Shown here one piece after another: positions 13,382 through 20,702 of a stretch of DNA of 34,234 nt. The notes beneath the pieces were generated by a model that saw nothing but the letters and a program-made list of their open reading frames with translations, made no database searches and was not told where the DNA came from. The DNA comes from JBHHYU01 sp046757725. Its GTDB lineage: Bacteria; Desulfobacterota; Binatia; UBA9968. Every line of letters starts with the position of its first letter. Positions within the stretch are counted from its first letter, which is position 1. The position numbers and the translations under genes are program-made. The stretch lies in assembly GCA_046757725.1 (NCBI GenBank), contig JBHHYU010000023.1, positions 1 through 34,234 of the forward strand, in the 5' to 3' direction.

Positions 13382-14044
13382 CTACACTCCCAATGCTGCC
13401 TTTTGTTGCTCCTCTTCTCCCGTCAGAACCTCACCCCGGAAGATCCATACCTTGACCCCAATAACCCCATAAGTTGTCCGAGACTCCGCAAAACCATAGC
13501 TAATATCGGCCCGCAGAGTATGGAGAGGAACCCTACCCTCCCTATACCACTCGGTTCGGGCAATCTCCCGGCCCCCCAATCTCCCTGCGCACTGAATTTT
13601 AATCCCCTGTGCTCCCATACGCAGAGCTCGGGAGACACTTTCCTTCATGGCCCGGCGGAACGCGACCCGGCGTTCCAGTTGCAAAGCAACATTTTCCGAC
13701 ACAAGCTGTGCATCTAAATCTGGCCGGCGTACCTCATGGATGTTGAGATAGGTTTCTCGATTTGCCAGGCGGGTAATCTCTTCTTTCAACTTTTCGATTT
13801 CCGCACCTTTTTTTCCGATCACAATCCCCGGACGTGCGGTATGAATGTTTATTTTTGCTTTATTAGCGGCCCTCTCTATCTCAATCTTCGCAATGCCTGC
13901 ATGATAGAGACGGCTCTTCAGAAACTTTTTAATCTGAAAATCCTCGTGAAGCAGCTTGGTATAATCCTGACGTGCGTACCACTTAGAATCCCAAGACTCA
14001 ATAACTCCCATACGAAATAACTTTGGGTGCGTTTTCTGACCCAT
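13382..14044 (-). CDS. rpsC: 30S ribosomal protein S3
   Basis: 220 residues. S3 lines the mRNA entry tunnel. It begins MGQKTHPKLFRMGVIESWDS; the type-2 KH domain includes GIVIGKKGAEIEKLKEEI (about residues 72-92), and the C-terminal domain has CAGRLGGREIARTEWYREGR. The ATG overlaps the rplV stop codon (TAATG). The tail is shorter and less charged than that of E. coli S3 (233 aa). Confidence 0.98.
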   Translation of the reverse strand: MGQKTHPKLFRMGVIESWDSKWYARQDYTKLLHEDFQIKKFLKSRLYHAGIAKIEIERAANKAKINIHTARPGIVIGKKGAEIEKLKEEITRLANRETYLNIHEVRRPDLDAQLVSENVALQLERRVAFRRAMKESVSRALRMGAQGIKIQCAGRLGGREIARTEWYREGRVPLHTLRADISYGFAESRTTYGVIGVKVWIFRGEVLTGEEEQQKAALGV

Positions 14045-14385
14045 TAGGTCTCGCTCCTCTCATCTACCACAACAGTGATATGGCTCAGGCGTTTTCGAAT
14101 ACGGGTAGCCCGACCCATGGATCGAGGCATAAACCGTTTCCACATACCCCCCTCGTCCACCACAATCCGCTTGACATAAAGGCGATCCACATCCACGCTC
14201 TGCGTGCCTTCCGCGTTTGCGACGGCTGCCCGTACGGCTTTCGCTATCATCCCCGCTGATCCTTTAGGGACGAACTTCAGTATATTGAGGGCATCTTCCA
14301 CTCCCTTTCCTCGAATCTGATCCACTACCAATCTCACCTTACGGGGAGAGCACCGGACAAATCTTGTAACTGCACGCGTCTCCAT
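14044..14385 (-). CDS. rplV: 50S ribosomal protein L22
   Basis: 113 residues. L22 has a globular domain at the surface and a long hairpin that lines the exit tunnel at the macrolide constriction. The start METRAVTRFVRCSPRKVRLV and the hairpin region KRFMPRSMGRATRIRKRLSH are typical, with no deletion that would suggest macrolide resistance. It is coupled to rpsC by a one-base overlap. Confidence 0.98.
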   Translation of the reverse strand: METRAVTRFVRCSPRKVRLVVDQIRGKGVEDALNILKFVPKGSAGMIAKAVRAAVANAEGTQSVDVDRLYVKRIVVDEGGMWKRFMPRSMGRATRIRKRLSHITVVVDERSET

Positions 14386-14445
14386 GTTTCCTTAAGCTGT
14401 CACGTAACTTAGACTTCCGACTTTTGCATCCTTAATTTTTTGCCC

Positions 14446-14781
14446 CTAGGCCCCCGGTTTACCCGCTGCAACGCCCGCCATGGGGGCGCTAACTGAAACC
14501 GTTGACTTGGCCTCACCTTTTCGATCTCCTGAATGCGCATAAAAAGTTCGTGTAGGGGCAAACTCTCCCAGTTTATGGCCCACCATATTCTCTGTGATAA
14601 ATACAGGTATAAACTTTCTCCCGTTATGGACCCCTATCGTGAACCCAACCATTTCTGGAGTAATGGTCGAGCGTCGAGACCAAGTCTTCAGGACCCGTTT
14701 GTCTCTGGACTGACTCTGGGACTCAATCTTTTTCATTAGGTGACCATCCACAAACGGTCCCTTTTTGATTGACCGTGCCAT
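14446..14781 (-). CDS. rpsS: 30S ribosomal protein S19 with C-terminal extension
   Basis: 111 residues, about 19 more than E. coli S19. The core is standard: MARSIKKGPFVDGHLMKKIE, TWSRRSTITPEMVGFTIGVH and MVGHKLGEFAPTRTF. The extra C-terminal part (KSTVSVSAPMAGVAAGKPGA) is rich in Ala, Ser and Gly. S19 binds with S13 at the head of the 30S subunit, where its tail can reach the tRNA. It follows rplB by 6 nt. Confidence 0.97.
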   Translation of the reverse strand: MARSIKKGPFVDGHLMKKIESQSQSRDKRVLKTWSRRSTITPEMVGFTIGVHNGRKFIPVFITENMVGHKLGEFAPTRTFYAHSGDRKGEAKSTVSVSAPMAGVAAGKPGA

Positions 14782-14787
14782 CGGTTA

Positions 14788-15612
14788 CTAAGCTCCTCTG
14801 CGTTTCACAATATATTTATCCGACGCCCTATTCTTTCTTGTCCGGTATCCTTTAGTCGGTTTTCCCCAGGGAGTCTTGGGGTGGTTTCCTTTGGAACGAC
14901 CCTCACCACCTCCATGAGGGTGATCTACAGGATTTTTGGCTATCCCTCGAGTCACAGGCCTTCTTCCGAGCCAACGCCGCCTTCCAGCCTTCCCTAGAGA
15001 AATGTTTTCCTGCTCGAGATTCCCTACATTGCCTACCGTTGCACGGCACTTTGCAAGAACGTTACGGAGTTCCCCGGAGGGAAGTTTCAAGAGCGCGTAC
15101 GCCCCTTCTTTAGCCATCAACTGCGCCCCCGCACCGGCGCTCCGAACCAACTGGCCTCCCTTTCCGATCTTGAGCTCAACGTTGTGAACCACAGTCCCTA
15201 CAGGAATAATTGTCAAGGGCAGCGAGTTCCCAGGTTTGATGTCTACGTTAACATCTCCAGCAATCACTGGATCCCCCACCCGTAACTGGTCCGGTGCCAG
15301 GATATACCTACGCTCCCCATCGGCATAAGAAAGAAGGGCAATCCGCGCGGAACGATTAGGATCATACTCTATGGTTTCCACCTTTGCAGGAACACCCTTC
15401 TTATCACGCTTAAAATCTATCAACCGATAAAGGCGCTGGTGACGGCCCCCTCGATGATTGCTAGTGATCCGACCGGTATTACTTCTTCCACCAGTACGTT
15501 TCAAAGGCCGTAACAGACTTTTCTCTGGCCTCACCTTTGTAATTTCGGCAAAGTTAAGGCCCGTCCGAAAACGCTTTCCCGGAGAAGTAGGTTGATAAGT
15601 TTTTATGGCCAT
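14788..15612 (-). CDS. rplB: 50S ribosomal protein L2
   Basis: 274 residues, the usual length. L2 is a primary rRNA-binding protein required for subunit association and peptidyl transfer. The start MAIKTYQPTSPGKRFRTG and the conserved C-terminal loop NPVDHPHGGGEGR (containing the key histidine) are present. It lies 36 nt after rplW. Confidence 0.98.
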   Translation of the reverse strand: MAIKTYQPTSPGKRFRTGLNFAEITKVRPEKSLLRPLKRTGGRSNTGRITSNHRGGRHQRLYRLIDFKRDKKGVPAKVETIEYDPNRSARIALLSYADGERRYILAPDQLRVGDPVIAGDVNVDIKPGNSLPLTIIPVGTVVHNVELKIGKGGQLVRSAGAGAQLMAKEGAYALLKLPSGELRNVLAKCRATVGNVGNLEQENISLGKAGRRRWLGRRPVTRGIAKNPVDHPHGGGEGRSKGNHPKTPWGKPTKGYRTRKNRASDKYIVKRRGA

Positions 15613-15648
15613 CTTTTTTACTACCGGGTTTACTTTCTATGCAAACCC

Positions 15649-15939
15649 CTAGGCGCCTTCGAAGAAGTCAATCTTATCTCCTTCTCTCAATGTCACATAG
15701 GCCTTTTTCCACTGGGGCAAGCGACCTGTGTTTCTCCCGACACGTCGGACCTTTCCTAGATAACGGATCATTCTTACCTTAACCACCTTGACCTTAAAGA
15801 GCGTTTCAACCGCCTTTTTGACCTCGATTTTATTCGCATCCCGCCGAACCCGGAACAGAACCTGATGGGCGGTCTCTCCGAGAAGGGAGCCTTTTTCAGT
15901 GATCAAAGGGGCTTGAATGATCTCCTGGGGCTCACTCAT
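15649..15939 (-). CDS. rplW: 50S ribosomal protein L23
   Basis: 96 residues from the ATG at 15939; the GTG directly before it (15942) is an equal alternative with slightly better spacing to GAGGAG. L23 lies at the tunnel exit and docks trigger factor and SRP. The family motifs IQAPLITEKGSLL, ANKIEVKKAVETLFKVKV and GKVRRVGRNTGRLPQWKKAYV are clear. Its start overlaps the rplD stop codon (TGATG). Confidence 0.97.
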   Translation of the reverse strand: MSEPQEIIQAPLITEKGSLLGETAHQVLFRVRRDANKIEVKKAVETLFKVKVVKVRMIRYLGKVRRVGRNTGRLPQWKKAYVTLREGDKIDFFEGA

Positions 15940-16532
15940 CACGCCAGTCGCTCCTCGAGGAGTTTGAGTGCCTCTTCCGTTAAAATCAGATGCTCGTGGC
16001 GGAGAAGATCATAAACATTAACTCCCTCAACTCGAAGCACCTTGATGGCAGGGAGATTCCGTGCCGATCGTTTCACCTTTTCATCCGGCTTGGGAATAAC
16101 GATGAGGGCCGTCTTGACCTTCAGGTCACCCAACACTTGACGCATAAGCTTGGTCTTGGCTTCAGCCAGTTCCAAGGCGTCTAGGACAATGACTTTTCCA
16201 TTCTGTTTCTTAACACTCAGCGCCGAGAGCAGCGCTTCCTTGCGGGCCCTCCTCGGTAAACGACAAGAATAGTCCTTCGGTTGCGGACCGAAAATGGTTC
16301 CACCACCCACCCACAGAGGAGATCGAATGCTTCCAGAACGAGCCCTCCCTGTTCCTTTCTGGCGCCAAGGCTTTTTTCCACCCCCGCGTACAAGCCCTTT
16401 TGTTTTAGTCGAGGCTGAACCTGCACGCCGGTTGTTGCGCTGCATGGCAACCGCCTGGTGCAACAGGTGCGGGCGAATCTTCACCCCGAAAATCTCTTCC
16501 TTAAACTGTGGATACACAACGCGAACTTCCAT
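15939..16532 (-). CDS. rplD: 50S ribosomal protein L4
   Basis: 197 residues. L4 reaches into the exit tunnel with an extended loop (about residues 40-95), visible here as GSASTKTKGLVRGGGKKPWR and TGRARSGSIRSPLWVGGG. In E. coli L4 is also the autogenous repressor of the S10 operon; no matching leader hairpin is evident before rpsJ here. The gene begins 2 nt after rplC and is coupled to rplW. Confidence 0.98.
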   Translation of the reverse strand: MEVRVVYPQFKEEIFGVKIRPHLLHQAVAMQRNNRRAGSASTKTKGLVRGGGKKPWRQKGTGRARSGSIRSPLWVGGGTIFGPQPKDYSCRLPRRARKEALLSALSVKKQNGKVIVLDALELAEAKTKLMRQVLGDLKVKTALIVIPKPDEKVKRSARNLPAIKVLRVEGVNVYDLLRHEHLILTEEALKLLEERLA

Positions 16533-16534
16533 TT

Positions 16535-17173
16535 CTACCGGTCCCCCTTCACCGCCCGGCGGACAATGAGGACTCCACGCTTAGCACCCGGGACAGCCCC
16601 TTTAACCAGGAGCAGATTTTCCTCGGGCCGGACCGCAATCACTTCAAGATTCTGCACCGACACCTTTTCATTCCCCCAGTGGCCGGCCATTTTCTTTCCT
16701 TTGAAAACCCGACCAGGGTATGAGCGGTTACCAATGGCACCACCATGACGAAAGTATTCATGCGTGCCATGAGAGGCTGGGAAACCCGCAAATCCCCAAC
16801 GTCGCATCACACCAGAAAATCCTCTCCCCTTGGAGGTCCCGGTGATATCAATTCGATCTCCTGCCTTAAACAGATCCGACGCCTTGATTTCCTGTCCCAC
16901 CTCGTATTGTGACACATCTTCCGAGCGGAACTCACGCAAGACCCCAAAGGCACCTTTTCCTACTTTTCGCATATGACCCTGCTCAGGCTTATTTACCTTC
17001 TGGCTCTTTTTGGTTCCGAAGCCCAGTTGCAGAGCATCATAGCCGTCCCGCGCCACCTCTTTTCTTTGCACCACAGTGCATGGTCCAGCTTGGAGAACCG
17101 TGACAGAAATCACGTTTCCATCCGCCCCAAACACTTGTGTCATCCCTACCTTTTTCGCAATAAGACCTTTCAT
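16535..17173 (-). CDS. rplC: 50S ribosomal protein L3
   Basis: 212 residues. L3 binds the 3' end of 23S rRNA and its central loop approaches the peptidyl transferase centre. The start MKGLIAKKVGMTQVFGADG and the loop FPASHGTHEYFRHGGAIGNR with GRVFKGKKMAGHWG are conserved, including the Gln/Gly region methylated by PrmB in other bacteria. It follows rpsJ after an 85-nt gap in which I see no clear regulatory structure. Confidence 0.98.
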   Translation of the reverse strand: MKGLIAKKVGMTQVFGADGNVISVTVLQAGPCTVVQRKEVARDGYDALQLGFGTKKSQKVNKPEQGHMRKVGKGAFGVLREFRSEDVSQYEVGQEIKASDLFKAGDRIDITGTSKGRGFSGVMRRWGFAGFPASHGTHEYFRHGGAIGNRSYPGRVFKGKKMAGHWGNEKVSVQNLEVIAVRPEENLLLVKGAVPGAKRGVLIVRRAVKGDR

Positions 17174-17258
17174 AAAACAACTTGAATTCCGTCTTCAGAA
17201 CCAGTATCCAGTAAGCGCCTTGGAACTTGGATTCTTTCTCCTCTATTCCAAACGCCGT

Positions 17259-17567
17259 TTACTGGAGTTTGATCTCTACATCCACCCCAGCAGACAAATC
17301 CAGCTTCCCCAAGGCGTCGATGGTCTGCTGGGTGGGTTCGAGGATGTCTAGCAACCGCTTATGAGTACGAATCTCAAACTGATCTCTGGACTTTTTGTCT
17401 ACATGCGGAGATCGGTTGACCGTAAACCGTTCGATGCGTGTAGGGAGGGGAATAGGCCCAGCCACTCGTCCCCCAGTCCGTTTTACGGTTTCCACTATTT
17501 CCCCCACCGACTGGTCCAGGAGACGGTGGTCATAGGCTTTTAACCGAATCCGGATCTTCTCGTTCAT
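17259..17567 (-). CDS. rpsJ: 30S ribosomal protein S10
   Basis: 102 residues, the usual size. S10 (NusE) is a small-subunit head protein and, with NusB, a transcription antitermination factor. It starts MNEKIRIRLKAYDHRLLDQS and carries the loop IPLPTRIERFTVNRSPHVDKKSRDQF near residues 40-65. It lies just 23 nt downstream of fusA, so the tufA gene usually found between them is missing and the str and S10 clusters are joined. Confidence 0.98.
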   Translation of the reverse strand: MNEKIRIRLKAYDHRLLDQSVGEIVETVKRTGGRVAGPIPLPTRIERFTVNRSPHVDKKSRDQFEIRTHKRLLDILEPTQQTIDALGKLDLSAGVDVEIKLQ

Positions 17568-17590
17568 ATCTTACCCAACTCAGTATAAAA

Positions 17591-19672
17591 CTAAATTCCA
17601 ACGGCTTTTGCAGTGATCTCTTCGGAGATAGGCGCCGGTACCGGTTCGTAATGGGAAAACTGCATGGTGTAAGTAGCCCGTCCCTGCGTCATTGAGCGCA
17701 GCTCCGTAGCATAACCGAACATGGCTGCTAGAGGTACACGCGCCTCAACCACCTGAGCCGCGGGACGCGAATTCATCCCAAGCACTTTTCCACGCCGCGA
17801 ACTAATATCTCCGATGACTTCTCCCATAAACTCCTCCGGCATCACCACTTCCACGGCCATGATGGGTTCCAGAAGCACCGGCCTTGCCTTGCTTATAGCA
17901 TCCTTAAATGCCATGGATCCTGCAATTTTAAAAGCGATCTCCGAGGAATCAACGTCGTGATAGCTCCCATCCAGAAGGGTAACCTTGACATCGACCACAG
18001 GATAACCAGCCATAGCACCGCTCTCCGTCGCTTCTCGAATTCCCTTCTCTACTGCAGGAATGTACTCTCGCGGAATCGATCCACCTTTAATAGCGTCCCT
18101 AAATTCAAACCCCTCCCCGGCAGGTTGAGGCTCTAATTTGATGTTGACATGTCCGTATTGTCCCCGCCCCCCGGTTTGGCGGATAAATTTTCCTTCCGTC
18201 TCTACAGCTTTCCGGACAGTCTCCTTATAGGCCACCTGCGGTTTACCGACGTTAGCGCGGACGTTGAACTCCCTGAGCAGTCGGTCTACGATAATTTCCA
18301 GGTGAAGTTCTCCCATCCCAGAGATAATGGTCTGTCCGGTATCTTCATCGGTGCGCACCCGGAAGGACGGATCCTCCGTGGTCAACTTTTGCAGAGATAG
18401 TCCGAGCTTTTCTTGATCTGCCTTGCTCTTGGGCTCAATGGCGATAGATATAACGGGCTCGGGGAACTCAATGGACTCTAGAATAATCGGGTGGGTCTCA
18501 TCGCAGAGGGTATCACCGGTGGTGGCAGTCCTTAATCCCACAGCCGCTGCAATATCACCCGCGTAGACCTCCTTGATTTCCTCCCGTTTATTGGCATGCA
18601 TTTTTAGGAGTCGACCGACCCGCTCCCTTCTACTCTTTGTAGAATGATAGATGCTGGACCCGGAGAACAAGGCACCGGAATATACGCGGAAGAAGGTCAA
18701 GGTGCCCACAAACGGATCCGTCACAATCTTAAAGGCCAGTGCTGAAAATGGCGCATTATCCTCCGGGAGCCGCACCTCTTCCTCTTGTGAACCTGGATGC
18801 TTGCCCACAACCGGTGGGACATCGAGGGGAGACGGAAGGTAGTCGACAACAGCGTCGAGTAACGGTTGAACCCCCTTGTTCTTGAATGCAGCGCCGCAAA
18901 AAAGCGGGACCACCTTGAGCTCAAGACCGGCCTTACGGATGGCCTTACGGAGCTCGGTTTCCGTGATCTCACGACCATCCAGGTATTTTTCCATGATAGG
19001 CTCATCGCAGTCGGATACAGTTTCCAGAAGTTTTTCTCGATATTCCTCCGCCTGCCCGACCAGGTCCTCGGGAATCGGGCCTACCTGATACTTAGCCCCA
19101 AGACTTTCCTCCTGCCACAAGATGGCCTTCATCTGAAGGAGGTCAATGATCCCTTGAAAATGGTCCTCAGCCCCGATAGGCAGCTGGAGTGGAAGCGGGC
19201 GGGCGCCCAAACGATCCTGAATCATCCGCACCACACGAAAAAAATCAGCACCGAGCCGGTCCATCTTGTTGATAAAAGCAATGCGGGGAACTTTATATCT
19301 GTCTGCCTGACGCCAAACCGTTTCCGTCTGGGGCTCCACCCCTCCAACGGAACAGAAAACAGCAACGGTACCATCAAGAACCCGGAGCGACCGTTCAACC
19401 TCAATGGTAAAATCTACGTGGCCCGGGGTATCGATGATATTGATCCGGTGGTCGCGCCATAGGCAAGTTGTAGCAGCCGAGGTGATAGTAATACCCCGCT
19501 CCTGCTCCTGGACCATCCAATCCATAGTGGCAGTTCCTTCATCAACTTCGCCGATCTTATAATTGATCCCTGTATAGTAAAGGATTCTCTCGGTCGTCGT
19601 CGTCTTACCCGCATCAATATGAGCCATAATACCTATATTGCGGGTTTTATTTAAAGGAACCGTTCTACCCAT
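17591..19672 (-). CDS. fusA: Elongation factor G
   Basis: 693 residues. EF-G is the GTPase that drives translocation and, with RRF, ribosome recycling. The GTPase motifs are AHIDAGKT (17-24), RGITIT (59-64), DTPGHVDF (81-88) and NKMD (135-138). Domain IV, near GGRGQYGHVNIKLEP (about 500-514), is intact. The ATG at 19672 has no purine-rich Shine-Dalgarno; it is preceded instead by the T-run of an intrinsic terminator at 19688-19715, so its expression is probably controlled separately from rpsL-rpsG. Confidence 0.98.
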   Translation of the reverse strand: MGRTVPLNKTRNIGIMAHIDAGKTTTTERILYYTGINYKIGEVDEGTATMDWMVQEQERGITITSAATTCLWRDHRINIIDTPGHVDFTIEVERSLRVLDGTVAVFCSVGGVEPQTETVWRQADRYKVPRIAFINKMDRLGADFFRVVRMIQDRLGARPLPLQLPIGAEDHFQGIIDLLQMKAILWQEESLGAKYQVGPIPEDLVGQAEEYREKLLETVSDCDEPIMEKYLDGREITETELRKAIRKAGLELKVVPLFCGAAFKNKGVQPLLDAVVDYLPSPLDVPPVVGKHPGSQEEEVRLPEDNAPFSALAFKIVTDPFVGTLTFFRVYSGALFSGSSIYHSTKSRRERVGRLLKMHANKREEIKEVYAGDIAAAVGLRTATTGDTLCDETHPIILESIEFPEPVISIAIEPKSKADQEKLGLSLQKLTTEDPSFRVRTDEDTGQTIISGMGELHLEIIVDRLLREFNVRANVGKPQVAYKETVRKAVETEGKFIRQTGGRGQYGHVNIKLEPQPAGEGFEFRDAIKGGSIPREYIPAVEKGIREATESGAMAGYPVVDVKVTLLDGSYHDVDSSEIAFKIAGSMAFKDAISKARPVLLEPIMAVEVVMPEEFMGEVIGDISSRRGKVLGMNSRPAAQVVEARVPLAAMFGYATELRSMTQGRATYTMQFSHYEPVPAPISEEITAKAVGI

Positions 19673-19687
19673 TTTTTACATCACTGG

Positions 19688-19715
19688 AAAAAAAGGAGGC
19701 GGCCTGACCGCCTCC
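19688..19715 (-). terminator. Intrinsic terminator between rpsG and fusA
   Basis: On the minus strand GGAGGCGG (19715-19708), a TCAGG loop and CCGCCTCC (19702-19695) form a perfect 8-bp GC-rich hairpin, followed at once by seven Ts (19694-19688). It starts 29 nt after the rpsG stop codon and lies 15 nt before the fusA ATG. In sequence terms it is as strong as the superoperon terminator, although rpsG and fusA are usually co-transcribed; it may act as an attenuator. Confidence 0.88.
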
Positions 19716-19744
19716 CGAAACATCTATCGGATCCTAAAATCACA

Positions 19745-20215
19745 CTACCACCGGTAATGAGCAAAGGCCCTATTGGCCTCAGCCATACGATGGGTGTCCT
19801 CCTTCTTTTTTATCGCTCCTCCGCGATTGTTTGCCGCATCCATCAATTCACCAGCCAATTTTTCTTTCATAGACCTTTCCGCTCGGTGCCGCGCTGCTTG
19901 AATCAGCCAGCGCATTCCCAAAGAAAGCCGTCGTTGCGGGCGAACCTCAATTGGAACTTGATAAGTCGCACCGCCCACACGTCGGGACCGCACCTCAACT
20001 AAAGGACGAGCATTGTCCAAGGCCCTCTTAAAAACAGCCAAGGAATCCTCCTTAGTTTTTGCAGCGATGATATCTAGAGAACCATAAAAAACCCTCTCTG
20101 CAACACTCTTCTTGCCACGATTCATAATTGCATTTACAAACTTGGCCGCCATCTTATCCCCGTATTTTGGGTCCGGCAGCACTTCTCTTTTTCTCACTCC
20201 TCCTTTGCGTGGCAT
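19745..20215 (-). CDS. rpsG: 30S ribosomal protein S7
   Basis: 156 residues. S7 nucleates assembly of the head of the small subunit and contacts E-site tRNA; in E. coli it represses the str operon. The start MPRKGGVRKREVLPDPKYGD, the central RALDNARPLVEVRSRRVGGA and the C-terminal AEANRAFAHYRW are conserved. It begins 6 nt after rpsL and is followed by a strong terminator. Confidence 0.98.
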   Translation of the reverse strand: MPRKGGVRKREVLPDPKYGDKMAAKFVNAIMNRGKKSVAERVFYGSLDIIAAKTKEDSLAVFKRALDNARPLVEVRSRRVGGATYQVPIEVRPQRRLSLGMRWLIQAARHRAERSMKEKLAGELMDAANNRGGAIKKKEDTHRMAEANRAFAHYRW

Positions 20216-20221
20216 ATGATC

Positions 20222-20593
20222 CTACTTCGGCCTTTTTGCCCCATACTTGGAACGGCCCCGACGTCGTTCTTGGACTCCTATCGAATCAAGGGTTCCCCGA
20301 ATGATGTGATACCGCACCCCCGGTAGGTCTTTGACTCTACCTCCTCGAATCAAAACCACCGAATGTTCCTGTAGGTTATGTCCCACTCCCGGTATATATG
20401 AGGTTACCTCAATTCCGTTCGTGAGACGTACTCGGGCAACCTTACGTAATGCCGAATTCGGTTTCTTTGGGGTCGAGGTATACACTCGAGTGCAAACCCC
20501 CCTTTTCTGGGGGCATCCCTGTAGAGCCGGAGCCGTATTCTTCGGCCGTTGCTTCTCCCTGCCAACACGCACTAGCTGATTGATCGTAGGCAT
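20222..20593 (-). CDS. rpsL: 30S ribosomal protein S12
   Basis: 123 residues. S12 lies at the decoding centre and sets translational accuracy. The two segments where streptomycin resistance arises are of the sensitive type: STPKKPNSALRK (Lys42 and Lys43 in E. coli numbering) and GGRVKDLPGVRYH (Lys87). The Asp in KDLPG, which RimO modifies in some bacteria, is present. It is first of the str genes and lies downstream of a promoter-like sequence at 20664-20692. Confidence 0.98.
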   Translation of the reverse strand: MPTINQLVRVGREKQRPKNTAPALQGCPQKRGVCTRVYTSTPKKPNSALRKVARVRLTNGIEVTSYIPGVGHNLQEHSVVLIRGGRVKDLPGVRYHIIRGTLDSIGVQERRRGRSKYGAKRPK

Positions 20594-20663
20594 AATTTCT
20601 AGTGCATTAATCTATGATTTTGACCTGGAGTCCAGACTGAATATTATGCGGCATAAACCTGTT

Positions 20664-20692
20664 TTTCTAACAAAGTTAGCGTCGGTTGTCAA
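20664..20692 (-). promoter_or_regulatory. Candidate sigma-70-type promoter for rpsL
   Basis: On the minus strand TTGACA (20692-20687), a perfect -35 hexamer, is followed after exactly 17 bases by TAGAAA (20669-20664), matching four of six -10 positions. It lies in the 109-nt gap between rpoC and rpsL, about 70 nt before the rpsL ATG. No terminator is seen between rpoC and this promoter, so read-through from rpoBC may also feed rpsL. Confidence 0.6.
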
Positions 20693-20702
20693 TGGAAATT
20701 AC

